Made by a program: the position numbers and the translations under genes | The notes under the pieces: model-generated | Database searches by the model: none | What the model was told of the DNA's origin: nothing | Seen by the model: the letters and a program-made list of their open reading frames with translations, nothing else | Part shown: one piece after another, positions 45,882 to 56,519 of the stretch | Position numbering within the stretch: the stretch's first letter is position 1 | How the letters are laid out: the number at the start of each line of letters is the position of its first letter | Assembly: GCF_014805625.2 (NCBI RefSeq) | Contig: NW_023998490.1 | Coordinates: forward strand, 3,294,349 to 3,358,348 | Length of the DNA stretch: 64,000 bases | Source: Glossina fuscipes | Taxonomy: Eukaryota; Arthropoda; Insecta; Diptera; Glossinidae | Reading direction: 5' to 3'

Positions 45882-46034
45882 ATGTCCGCCTTAAATAAAA
45901 CTTTAAAAATTTTACTTCTCTTGTTTTTTCTTTTTCCTTTTGTTCTCTCTTTGAAAGATTCTAATTGTAATTATGTATATATCCCTGTGAAAATTAAAGA
46001 ACCTGAGAAAACCGTCAACGTCAATAAAGCATAA
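45882..46034 (+). CDS. Candidate 50-residue secreted peptide
   Basis: The ATG at 45882 opens a 50-codon frame. Residues 1-9 are MSALNKTLK, residues 10-22 are an uninterrupted Leu/Phe-rich core, and a Ser at 23 suits a signal-peptidase site. The remaining 27 residues (LKDSNCNYVYIPVKIKEPEK, then TVNVNKA) are hydrophilic with one Cys. An AATAAA overlaps the last codons (46023-46028), and 11 A follow at 46043-46053, so the unit could be a retroposed or short transcribed gene. The caution is that the hydrophobic core comes from a pyrimidine-rich tract, which yields Leu and Phe by chance. No homologue is recognised. Coding status is unproven. Confidence 0.25.
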   Translation: MSALNKTLKILLLLFFLFPFVLSLKDSNCNYVYIPVKIKEPEKTVNVNKA

Positions 46035-46619
46035 GCTTTCATAAAAAAAAAAAGAAAAAACCGAAGAAAAAACAAAATATAATTACGAAAAAAGATGTGA
46101 TAATATGCCCGTCGCACAGTCCTGACAAGTGTGTAAACGCTCTGATGTGTACATATATTAATTAAAATGTCAGTTTAATTTCAATTTTAATTAATGATAA
46201 TAATCTGCCTATACACAAAATGGAATAACTTTTTAGATGCATTTGTAGGAACAGGTGAAGTCATAAAATGATTCGAAACATTTTTAAGATAATAGAAGTG
46301 TAGATCCTTTAAGCAGTTAAGAGGTAACGCCACTGTACTATTTTTTTTTACCAGCTTAATAGATGTATTGGACCTTCTAGAATATGTGGAAATAAATTCT
46401 TCATCTTAGAGAAGTTTTTACCGTGAAATTTTGAGCTTTTCTCGAAACGAAAATGAACGCTTGCTGTGTCCTCATCTACGTATGCATCTAAGATTGAATT
46501 GGTCTAACCTTGTCGTAATGCATCAAAGATTGTACTATGTTGCCGTATTTCTTCTTCTTCATTATAATATTTATAAGGAAAAAAAATGGACCAAAGTGAT
46601 CCAAACTTTTGTGCAGTAA
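46035..46619. other. Unassigned AT-rich region
   Basis: Nothing recognised after the poly(A) run at 46043-46053. Confidence 0.4.
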
Positions 46620-47045
46620 ATTTATATGTTAAATCGCTATTCTGAGTTGAATTCTGTGCTAAACATCTCCAAAATTGGACTTAGCAGATATATAAATACT
46701 TTTTTTTGTAAGAACGTTTATGTGGTAGGACCGTCAAAAGGTAGTTCCATCGTACCCAACTTTGCCACGTTCAATTCAAGTGGCAACATACTATTTTTCC
46801 CACTTTCCTATTGGGAAATATTAAACATGAAAACATTTTTCAAATAACAACTTGTTCAAAATGGAGCGCTAAGTTTTCAATAACGTTCGTCCAAAAACAT
46901 GGCAGTGGGTGCACAAATATCTCAAAAATGACAAATTATGAGTTAGTTGGCAACAATTATGCAGACAAGTTTTGATTGAGAATCCATCGGTATAATGAAA
47001 GATGCATCTACTATTAATCGTTCTTGATGTTACACACACAAGCAT
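46620..47045 (+). repeat. Family B, diverged copy
   Basis: AATTGGACTTAGC, TTTTCAATAACGTTCGTCC, CACAAATATCTCAAAAATGAC, GAGAATCCATCGGTATAATG and the closing TGTTACACACACAAGCATCC follow family B order at low identity. Confidence 0.5.
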
Positions 47046-47883
47046 CCATCGTAGGAGTTACTCCATAGAAATATATATGAAAGCTGCTTCCGATTCATTC
47101 AGCAGCCTGACTTTCCGTCAAGAGAGTTGTTCGTTATGCATGTGCTACCAGTTACGGTTGCCTTATGCAGATGCAACGTAATTCTTTAATAGTTTGCACA
47201 TAGCTCTAAGTTAGTTTCAGTTAATTATAAGTTGTCTCTCTTTTACGTACATACAAATACATGCATGCATGTTGGAGTAACTATTACATCATCATTATTC
47301 ACTCGTTTTGCAACCATCATACAGTTGGCTCGCTTAACGAAAAAAATTTTATCGCTCATTATACTTACAATTAAAATCAAACAAAAATTCACGAAATCTT
47401 TAAATTCGTCTTTTATTCTTGTTTTCGATTTGCAAGTGTAATTTTTAATTCGTTTCGTTTTTAATAGAAATATATAATGGTGCAAAAAAGTTTGCATTAT
47501 TCATAAACGAATATTTAGACAAAGACGGTAAGCAAACTTTAAAGCTTACGTCTCTAGAATATTACCACAGTTTAGATTGGCAACACGTGCACACTATGCA
47601 CTATTTGATATGAAGACTGAAGTTAAATTAGATTGTTTAGATTGTTTACACGGCTTGATATGACGTGCAGTACACGATATTTGAATTGAGCATAAAGACC
47701 ACATTCTCATGCGCACATGTCGGATACATTGCAAAGAGTGATTAGAGAAAAAAAAAACTAAATACTGTATAAAATGGAGCTCAAGAGCCAAAAAACGAGC
47801 GAATCAAATATTTAATCAAAATTCGCAGAAGCAGCCATCGAAGATATACGAAAATAGAAAAATGATGGTTAAATGACATTGAA
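47046..47883. other. Unassigned AT-rich region
   Basis: Short open frames on both strands (47232-47497, 47594-47791) with no recognised motif. Confidence 0.4.
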
Positions 47884-48480
47884 ATGAACAAAGTTGAAGA
47901 TTATAAACTCCTTGACCTGGTCATCTCTCGCAATATACATTTCGATAAACACCTCGCAGAACCCAAAAATGCTAAGCGGGCCATTAATTGCAGTTGGAAA
48001 AAAGTAATGACTCGAATATTCCTCACAGTGCAGAAGACAGAGTTTTGCGGGCAATCGCCCCACGACATCATGTGCAGCACAGTGCGAATATTGGGTTACC
48101 GACATTATGAAGAATTAGAAAAATTTTCGATTTTTATTATTAGAAGATTACGCCAGCCGAAATTGAATACTTCTAACTAAATTATACAGAAGTCTGCCAC
48201 CACAATTTTGTATCCTGTTATGATTATATACAAAATATACGACCAGAATATGTTTACCGGAAAATCACCGATTGTCTACAGTACTAGCGAGCAATTTTCG
48301 TCTAGTGACCAGTCCAATACACACATGCGACACAACCAGGTGCAAGCATTAAGCGAAGAAATATATATGTAGTAGAAAGGAGAAAATACGCCCAACAACA
48401 GCGAGGAAGCCTTACAAGAACAGAGAAAAGTTATTTATAGCCCATCTGTCGAACACGCAAAAACAGATGTACGGGTTATA
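47884..48480 (+). pseudogene. R1-like non-LTR ORF2 C-terminal remnant (tentative)
   Basis: The 98-codon frame from 47884 reads KLLDLVISRNIHFDKHLAE, KRAINCSWKKVMTRIF and DIMCSTVRILGYRHYEEL. R1-clade proteins have, in this order, KYLGVxIDxxLxFxxHL, a helix ending LSRxMxNxGGP, and LLxSVxxSxLLYGAxxWxEAL just after the RT domain. A later frame near 48360 gives RRKYAQQQRGSLTRTEK, like the Arg/Lys-rich segment preceding the last domain. The order fits, but identities are low and frames are broken. Confidence 0.4.
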
Positions 48481-48789
48481 TAGTTTAGACAACGATACAT
48501 AGAAATATGACAGTTAACAAACCTACCTACCTGCCTAACCTACATAACATATGCGATTGCGAAGGTTTATTTTCCAATTCTTTACACGAATGTGATTTTT
48601 CTTGTTTTAGTATGTCCGATGACATAGTTAGTTCTTTATGCAATTTGTAAAACAATTATTTCAATAAACCTATCACAGCAGTATCCGCATAAACTTAGCA
48701 CTTCGTTGTGATTGAGGATATAATAACAAACAATATATTAATTTAAATATAATTAATTATTCATTCATTTTCACGCCCGTCTTATTTTC
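48481..48789. other. Unassigned AT-rich region
   Basis: Nothing recognised. Confidence 0.4.
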
Positions 48790-48985
48790 TTGTGTTTCAC
48801 CTATAGATCGCAATTTTGACAAATTTTAATGAAATACTGGTGTGTTTTGTCCTAAAGACGAACGCTACTGAAAATAGATCAGATCGCATCAGTTTTCTCA
48901 TATAACGACTTTTTTGGAAAATCGTTTATGAATATCTGTGGAGTAGTCTATTTTACGGTGAATCTTGATCCACTACAGGGTGCAG
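48790..48985 (-). repeat. Family B fragment ending at a T run
   Basis: CACCTATAGATCGCAATTTTG, TTTTAATGAAATACTGGTGTG, AAAGACGAACGCTACTGAAAATAG and CATATAACGACTTTTTTGG are family B in reverse. The match ends beside 26 T at 48986-49011. Confidence 0.7.
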
Positions 48986-49011
48986 TTTTTTTTTTTTTTT
49001 TTTTTTTTTTT
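48986..49011. repeat. Poly(T) run of 26
   Basis: Longest homopolymer in the window. On the minus strand it is a poly(A). Confidence 0.9.
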
Positions 49012-49119
49012 GCTTCAAATTACTGAAGTTGCTGAGAGAAATAAACCTGGTTGTTCTAGATTTCATACATTTAAGCTTCATATGAAATTGCTCTTATGAA
49101 CAAGTTCTCATTGTAAAAT

Positions 49120-49660
49120 GTCACAAATTAAAATTTTGCTGCCACATCAAAACTTATTTTCCATAAGAATCTTTATACGGGATGATCTCCAAAAGAGAAA
49201 ACTACGTACAACGAACTCCATGGGAATAATACCTATGCCAAATTGCTGTTATGGGCCAATTTTCGTTGTAAAATATTGAAAATGAGCCCTTGTTACGATG
49301 TAACGACTTAGTTTTCGTAGGAAAGGTTAAATGCAGCGCGTTCACTAAAATGAGCCAACTTATCCAGATTTTTCAAATCAATTTACAATATCGAAAAGCT
49401 ATTTCCTAACCATTTTTACAGAGAAGTTTTAAAGTAAATTGTAGCGACTGTGATAAAAAAAATTGTCCGATTCAATACATTTTCAATGGTGAAAGTCCAT
49501 AGGCCAAAATACGCCAATGTATCAAATTGCATCAAAATCTATCCAAAAATTGCGTTCTCCAGGTTTAAGACGAGAAAACATTGGCGCACATACGCCGGAC
49601 ATGCTTAAGTCGATCAGAAAATGATCCTGCATCGTTCGATATAATGAAAGTTCTTCTACA
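49120..49660 (+). repeat. Family B, diverged copy
   Basis: CCATGGGAATAATACCTATGCC, ATTGCTGTTATGGGCCAATTTTCG, AAAATTGTCCGATTC.., TTTCAATGGTGAAAGTCCATAGG, CAAAATCTATCCAAAAATTGCG and TTCGATATAATGAAAG follow family B. Confidence 0.6.
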
Positions 49661-51239
49661 TTCGCACAAAATTAATATGCTTTGTGCCAAAGTTGATGTA
49701 GAGCATAAAACCAATCTTCAAAACGATAATTTATGCAATCCATACTCTGATGTTCGTTTTATACTTTCTTATTTCATATGGAATGGGTTAGATTGGCCGA
49801 CGATGCACTCGGGGTGGATGCCTTATAAAGTAAAGAAGAATTATATCTAAAACATAATATATACTGATATTGATTAAAAAAGCGTTTGCATAAGTGTATT
49901 GTATCTAAGAGAGATTACTTTGAAGATGACCGAATAGATATTGTGGAATAGTTAATTATTTTTCGAAAAAAACAAAAGGTCTCCTTTTTTTAAGCACGCT
50001 GTATGCATATACTTATCAAGCTATCTTAAATTTTATTGCAAAAACACTACCAATCGTACAATTTTCGCGCCTGCAATTATGCAATTAATTAGCAGATAAA
50101 CGCCCTTAAATTCATTGAATCGATATCACTTATAAATAAGGCGCACTTATGCGATACGATCTGATGTTTGCGTACTTCCAAATGTTAAAGGCGGAACAAC
50201 GAAGAAAGCTGGTCTCCATATTATGGCATTCTATATAAAAATTATGTTTTATTTTCGCATTGTATTTATTTTATTATTTATTATTGTCGCGTTTCATTTT
50301 CACTAGCAACGGCAATGACAGCCATAGTGGGCTGAAACAAATATGCCCATAAGTACATAAATGCACTCATGATTGCATATAATCAAACACGGGCGGCCCT
50401 CGCATTACGTTGTAATATTTATGGGGTACATTGCGGTTATCACAATATACGGAACTGCAAAAACTTAATATATATCTCCCTTGGATATACGTACTACATA
50501 TGAGATAAAATGTTTATTTTAGACGAGTTTTTAAAAATACGCTGAGAAGTAGATTCCATTAGGGCACCAAATCAGATATTTTTTATATGTATTTCTTTCA
50601 TGAATATGTCATTAGTTTGATGTTTATTTAATGAAACTTTTATTAATATTTATAATTCATTTTTAAATTAATATAAAATTTTTAGATACAGCCATAAACA
50701 GTTGACTGCTTTCCTCTTAAGCGGCAAAGTCACTTTGTATTCGCTAAACGTGCAACTATAAATATATAATGTAGTATAATATTTATTTTATGTATTCGCT
50801 TATAATATTTAAATCTATATACACAATAATATAGGATATAAAAAAAAATTTTTTTTGTTTATAAAACATTTATTCATGACGTATTTTGTTTAAAAACAAG
50901 CAAGCACCACTTAAGTAATACTTTGTTTGGGATTCGGTTAAATTGTATACTGTGTTACTCTAAATTTTGCAAAATTAATCTTCTTGTCGAAGAGCTTATT
51001 ACTTACTGTTCACCTATTTTCATCACTAAACAATAGAAGATGTACTTTGTTACCTTACACGTGCTCGGTGGGACAGGTTTTTGTAATATCCTTTAAAGAT
51101 GGAAAAGGAGGAGGACGAGATTGCGAAAAATAGATCTGCGTAGTGCAAATAATTCTCGGTTCAGTTACTATTGTGAACCACTTTTTATCAATATTTATTA
51201 AAATCTTTTTTTCTCGTATAATTATGTATTTTCTCATGG
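49661..51239. other. Unassigned AT-rich region
   Basis: Nothing recognised. Confidence 0.4.
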
Positions 51240-51655
51240 AAGCTTAATTTTCCTCACAATCTTTATGGGGACATGGTACATAATTTAGAGATATTTGGTT
51301 CAAACTTGGCACAACTGACATTGACGAACCAATTCTCACTGTGAAGTATGAAAAATTAAAAAAATTAAAAGTTTACATTTCATAGAAGCGGTTTTATAAG
51401 AGAGGATTCAAAAAGTCGGATATGATCCAATCGCAATAGGTTTTGTCTCTAGAACAAAACACGAGGGTGTTTTCGGTAAGATATTTTGAAGCATACTGCT
51501 TCTAGATATCAGGCGGACAGACGTACAGAGGAATTACAATCGGTTGAAAAATTAATTCCGAATCGACAAATATGATACAAATAATAAAAAATGTTTGCCC
51601 TATCTTAGGTTCTTCTGGGTTTTCAATATATACGCGTAGGGTACAATGATTCCAT
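51240..51655 (+). repeat. Family B, diverged copy
   Basis: GGTTCAAACTTGGCACAACTG, GTATGAAAAATTAAAAAAATT, AGAACAAAACACGAGGGTG, ATCAGGCGGACAGACGTACAG, TTCCGAATCGACAAATATG and GCCCTATCTTAGGTTCTTCTGG match family B order. Confidence 0.6.
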
Positions 51656-51709
51656 GTAAATGACCGCCTTTGCATTTTTGCAAAAATTTTCTTCTGTTTG
51701 CTTTAGCCA

Positions 51710-52135
51710 CTATAAATCTGCGGTTATTTCCCCCTTAGCACGAATAATGTTGGCTTTAACGTCGTTGAGTGCTTGTGGTTTATAGAGCACGCCAATGACA
51801 ACACAACCCAAAAGAAAAATATCCGTTGGTATTATACCGTACGATGGTGATACACATTTCTCCCAATAAATGTATGGCATGCAAGACCATTTTGTTGAAA
51901 TCACATACCGTCTAAGACACCATAAAAAATCAGTGACCATGTTTTCGCAGCATTCTCCATTGACGGAGACTGCAATTCTATATATTCTTTTTAAATGAAA
52001 TTCAGTGCAATTACATCCCCGGACCATAAACAATACCAAACTGTTAACTTTCGTCCATGTGAATCCTTTTTTCATGAAAATCATTCGGACTTTCTTCAGT
52101 GCAAAAGCGACAATTTCGCTTAAATAAGAGGCCAT
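51710..52135 (-). pseudogene. Tc1/mariner-superfamily transposase C-terminal remnant
   Basis: The 141-codon minus frame contains IAVSVNGECCENMVTDFLW, matching the (A)VTVNGERYRxMixDFLW block common in insect DDE transposases. Later IPTDIFLLGCV and KPQALNDVKANIIRAKGEIT match the SPDLTPxDFFLWGYVK block, with the final catalytic Asp kept, and the KPxTLxELKxNIxxxIxEI helix. The FQQDGA(T)CH segment with the second catalytic Asp is lost (it reads STKWSCMPYIY), and a segment before WPPRS is deleted. The frame is open by chance rather than function. No TIR was found. Confidence 0.8.
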
Positions 52136-52469
52136 TTAATCAGAATGGCCTCTAAAGATGATTTTTCTATGATATAAGCGATCTCTTTCAAGCTGCTCGA
52201 AAATTTGATCTGCAAAATTTCATTGCAGCAAATACTCATTTAATTTGAATTAGTGGGTCAATGTCTTAAAACGAATACCTTTACCAAAATGATTCCATGT
52301 GGTGCCACAAGAATGTATTGGTGATTAAAACCATCTGATTTATTTTTCTCGTTTCTTATTCACGCTTCGTTTGCCAGCATTGCGGCTCTGTCTTGTACGT
52401 GTTATATTCTTAATATTATCATGCACACTACCTGAATTTTTCAATTACATTACGAGAGGCAAGCTATAC
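52136..52469. other. Unassigned region upstream of the transposase remnant
   Basis: No recognisable transposase N-terminus or TIR. Confidence 0.35.
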
Positions 52470-52996
52470 AAGGCGATAATGTAGACAACAAATTTTCCGT
52501 AATACGTGAAAGTTAGCCAGAGTGAATTCATTATTTTTGTAATAAATTTTTAAAATTCCTTTACGTTGTGCAAACTTGCAATTTTTCATGCTGACTTGCC
52601 AAACAATGCTCAACACAAATATCATTTTCATCATCCATTTCATCAATATTCAATTTTAAAGACATTTGTTCTGCATCCAACAATAAATTTAACCAGTTCG
52701 CGCATTTCCTCTGTGAATGTAGTGGAATTGTGTTTAGAATTTTTTTCAACTTCATTTAACATTTTTTCTGCGATAGTATCCACCTCTAATGTCGTTAGCC
52801 TGATTTGGATCCATCTGACCTCTCTTCTCAACTCAAACTCAAGAAACTGCCCTGAGAACGTCACGTTAACATGACTACGAAGATAAAGATTTAGTGGGCC
52901 GTTAAAATCGACCTTAACAACGTGTTTCGAAGAATGCAAAGAGTGCTTGCGTAGGTGAATTCTTTCGAAAGGGGCTTGCTTTAACAGAGACGACAT
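52470..52996 (-). pseudogene. Unrecognised coding-like frame with a frameshift
   Basis: A 117-codon minus frame from 52996 contains HVNVTFSGQFLEFELRREVR and LEVDTIAEKMLNEVEKNSKH. Near 52675 the reading shifts to LLDAEQMSLKLNIDEMDDEN, then DICVEHCLASQHEK, before a stop at 52561. The charged, helix-like composition is unlike nearby AT-rich DNA and suggests one ancestral protein interrupted by a frameshift. The family is not recognised. It lies 0.5 kb upstream, on the same strand, of the transposase remnant at 51710-52135, but no shared TIR ties them together. Confidence 0.35.
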
Positions 52997-53429
52997 AAAT
53001 TTGGAGAAATAATAAGCCGGTCGTTTATTTCATTTAATTTCATTTACTTCCTTGGAAGAAAATTCAACAATCGACTTATAATCATCCGACTCACAATGTG
53101 ATAGTTAATGTTTTTCAGAAATAATATTGAATGGTTAATAACGTTAAATATATAAATTAATTTCGGCTCCAGGATGCTGTGCAAGTTTGCTGGTTTTCGA
53201 TAGACAGCGCTGTAGATTAACTTTTATGTTATTGCGTCGTTCTAAGCCATATTTAATTTATTTTACACTCTATTAACAATTTAGTGATATTAAAATTTAA
53301 CAACTTCGATTTTTGTTTGTTAGCTAACTTGTTGAACTTCGTTTCGAACAGATTTAAAAAACAACTGAAGGCACTAGAGTGCGGCACGACGAAGCATGAA
53401 ACATCCTTCGACAACTTACAGTTACCCAT
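52997..53429. other. Unassigned AT-rich region
   Basis: Nothing recognised. Confidence 0.4.
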
Positions 53430-53725
53430 ACATCGACTTTTTAAAATAAGGCGTTAGGTTGAAAGTAGTCGAAAAAGTAGTCCGATGCGACTTTCATTAT
53501 TGTTCGTCCGTAAGCAAAAACACCTCAGCGTACTAAATTTCATCAAAATATCTCAAAAGCTTTAGCCTGTAGGCCTAAAAAGAAGACAAAGGACGGACAG
53601 ACCAGCTTAGATCGATTCCGAGAATATTTGCAAAATTATTGTGAGTATGATAAATGTTGGGTCTATTTCAAGCCCGTTCTGAATGTTGCGTAAATCCACA
53701 GATGGGTATGGGATACAATAAATAA
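53430..53725 (+). repeat. Family B 3' part
   Basis: AGTAGTCGAAAAAGTAGTCCG, TTTCATCAAAATATCTCAAAAG, GGACGGACAGACCAGCTTAG and GGGTCTATTTCAAGCCCGTT match the 3' half of family B. Confidence 0.7.
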
Positions 53726-53824
53726 ATAAATATTTTATGAATGTTTTGAATGTTAGGAGTGAAAATTGCGAAACAAGATCAAATCTTATTGTTTGGCAAC
53801 AAAATCTGTAGAGCTCGTATTCAT

Positions 53825-54010
53825 TTTTATACCCATCATCAAATAATAAGTAAGTTTTGTCAGAACGTTTGCAACGCCCAGAAGGACGCTTCAGAGACTA
53901 AACAAGGTATATATATTCTTCACATCAAATTCTGAATCGATCGAAGCATGTCTGCCCACCTACGTAACGTCTGTTATAACCATTCTCCTGGTCTCAAAAA
54001 TGAAATCTTC
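53825..54010 (+). repeat. Family A 5' fragment next to Helitron remnant
   Basis: CCCATCATCAAATAATAAG, ACGTTTGCAACGCCCAGAAGG, AATTCTGAATCGATCGAAGC and ACCATTCTCCTGGTCTCAAAA are the first about 180 bp of family A. The match stops at about 54010, and 56 bp later a Helitron-like protein remnant begins. Confidence 0.75.
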
Positions 54011-54065
54011 CGAACACAATTTTCCTACTTCTTCTGTATACAAAGGCTTGTGTTATGTTATTAAT

Positions 54066-54478
54066 ATGGAAAAATACGACGAAAAGCATAATCAAATATT
54101 GGCTCGAAATATTGGAGAACAACGAAATAAACAAGCGAATGAACCTGAAGAAAGTTGAAATGAATCAATCACGTTCAAGTCGAAATCAAGAAGAAACTAC
54201 ACGTTAACGTGATCGAGATAGAATGAAAATAGAATATATAGAAGAAGAAATATATGAAGAAATGAATGGAATTGCAATGCATTAGTGAAAGTGATAACAA
54301 GTCACACAATTCTATTATTATTGCTGAAATGAACTGTCAATGTGAACATTACCACGCGCAGAAATTCAAAGGAGACACAAAAAGATTGTATTTTGCAGGT
54401 GGCAAACTAAGTTCAGCGATCGCAATAATGAAAATAAGAGGCAGTGAGAACGTCGGACAAATATTTCTGAATTAAGTT
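54066..54478 (+). pseudogene. Helitron/Helentron helicase protein N-terminal remnant
   Basis: From the ATG at 54066 the frame gives ILARNIGEQRNKQANEPEE, then, after stops, SRNQEETTR and RDRDRMKIEYIEEE. Near 54330 it reads MNCQCEHYHAQKFKGDTKRL, YFAGGKLSS. Insect Helitron proteins begin with repeated RxxRxxQxxxxRxxR-type motifs, followed by a CxHCxAxKFxGExxxxCCAxGKVxL segment ahead of the Rep/helicase core. Two of the Cys are changed to Tyr here (HYHA, LYFAG). The Rep HUH motif and helicase are absent, so the copy is dead. Confidence 0.65.
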
Positions 54479-55374
54479 CGGGCTAATCGAGACAGCATTT
54501 TATAAAAACCAAAGCCTCTGCTTTCTTTTTCGGAACATAACAAACTGAACAACAAAAGTCAGTACGAAAAAAACCAAAAAGCTTGCCTGGTTCGTTGGTC
54601 GACAAACAAGTCGATGCCTTAAAATCGATGATTTACGAAAATCTCATTTGTTTTCTTCTTCTTTATTTAGATTTGACCATGAAATGAAAACTTTTCAGCA
54701 CTAGCATGAGATATTTTTACTTGCGTAGCATCAGACTTTAAGTATTTGTTAAATAATAGAAAAAAATTATTTGTTATAATTTATTTAATATTTATGCCTT
54801 TCATAATTGAAAAATAAAATTCAACAGGAAACTAAAAAAAAATTTATATATTAAACATTTCGCTTAAATTCTCAGCCAACGATTTTGTGTTTCCAACACA
54901 TTGCAAAACACGCTAAACATTATTATATTATATCTCAAAAATAGCGCAATAAACATGTTCGCAAGTACTGTGCACCCAATAATTGAAGGTATGCTTGCAA
55001 AACTGTTTCGCGTGCAACACATAAAAATAATCTCATAAAATAGGATGAACTTTTGAATTTAGTGGTGCATCCTAGTGTTGCGGAGCACTTTCCGACATTT
55101 CCCTTGAAAATCGTGATGAAGAGTTCTTGTCTTACGTTATCAGCTCTTCTGATGATGCGGGCTATATTTGCCTTAAGTTTTTCCATTGAATCAAACTATC
55201 TCTCTCTGTGGAAAAGTGAACGATATTCTCAGAACCTCACAGGGAACCTATGCACACAATAACCTTAAACAATTTACATAGTTCTTCGGCGTAGTAAAGA
55301 GTGCATGTAAGAAACGTCGACAGAAAGGACAAATAATGCTAAATGAAAAAAAGTACGTAAATTATATTCGATAA
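54479..55374. other. Unassigned AT-rich region
   Basis: Open frames on both strands at 54935-55262 with no recognised motif. No Helitron Rep or helicase block follows the remnant. Confidence 0.4.
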
Positions 55375-56040
55375 CGACCACGTCGTTTGTACCCTTCATC
55401 GAGGTCTTAAACAATAAAGCAAAAGAATTAACTTGTCATACTCTATAATATTGCACGGGCGCGGTTGATTTTTTCTACTTCTAGGATAAAAGTTGAAATT
55501 TATATGCAAGCAAAAAACACGGACAACAATGATGTTCACAATTTTTGCTACATAGGCGTGTGGGACTTATAGAGGTACTCTTCGACCGGTTTGGGCGATT
55601 GGGACATGCTTAGGTGCTTTCCAAATTTGAAACTGGCCAAGGATTAATATATATAGTATATATATAGGTTTTTGAAGTTAATACACTATAATATTGGGTG
55701 GACATGCTTAGTTTTTCCCATTCGTGCACGGGTACGACGTCATGCTTAAACCGATACAGAATTTGGTGCTGATCAAGAGTATATAAACTTTGGGGCGTCT
55801 TTGAAGCTTCCTTCTGGGCGCATATTCTTTGGGTGACGTTGTAATACCTATAGGAAAAATCAAAAATTGAGCACGCCTACCCAATGTTATAGTGTGTTAT
55901 AACTTTATTTTTTTCCGATCCGCATTGCTCATAAACTACAATAGGTTCACGATATAAGTTTTTACAAACTTATTCTACAAAAACAGCAGAACGGTTACAG
56001 GTGTAAGAAATTCGGTCACAATCGAATACTTGTTACTTGT
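55375..56040 (-). repeat. Family A, rearranged copy
   Basis: 55375-55740 matches family A 3' half in reverse (CATACTCTATAATATTGCACGG, TTTGAAACTGGCCAAGGATT, CACTATAATATTGGG). 55741-55870 matches its 5' end in reverse (AATTTGGTGCTGATCAAGAG, GCTTCCTTCTGGGCG). 55871-56040 runs forward to the terminal AATTCGGTCACAATCGAATA with CTTGTTACTTGTTT. The order suggests an internal deletion plus an inversion, or two nested copies. Confidence 0.6.
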
Positions 56041-56519
56041 TTAATAATAAAAACAAATTAATATTCAATTTTTATGTTCCAGCATATATTTGACCAATTC
56101 ACAGTTTCTCTGTAGACATTTTTCTCTCTTTTCAAAGCGTGCTTAACTTTGGGGTTCGGTCCATTTCATTTACTAAATTTTTATTATGCTTTCGACAATA
56201 TCGTATCACTTTTTAGCAATCTTGTACGATATAGAAGCAATTGGTTTTCCATCTTGCCATTTCAACCACACCAAAATCAGAGTCGAATGGTACGAATGAA
56301 TGTCCTGACAGCAAGAATTTGTGGTCAATAATATTGATTTCATTTGCACTGAACTAAACACTTCTGATCCACATTAAGACGAAATTTCTGTTTTTATTAC
56401 GGTCAGTCGATGTAAGCTATAATTGGCTTTTGGGTTAACACATTCTGTAACTGCTTCAAGCAGCAGATGTGATCCTCTGGATAGAATTGGTATCATTAAT
56501 TTCAATGTAAGATGAACTT
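56041..56519. other. Unassigned AT-rich region
   Basis: Nothing recognised. Confidence 0.4.
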
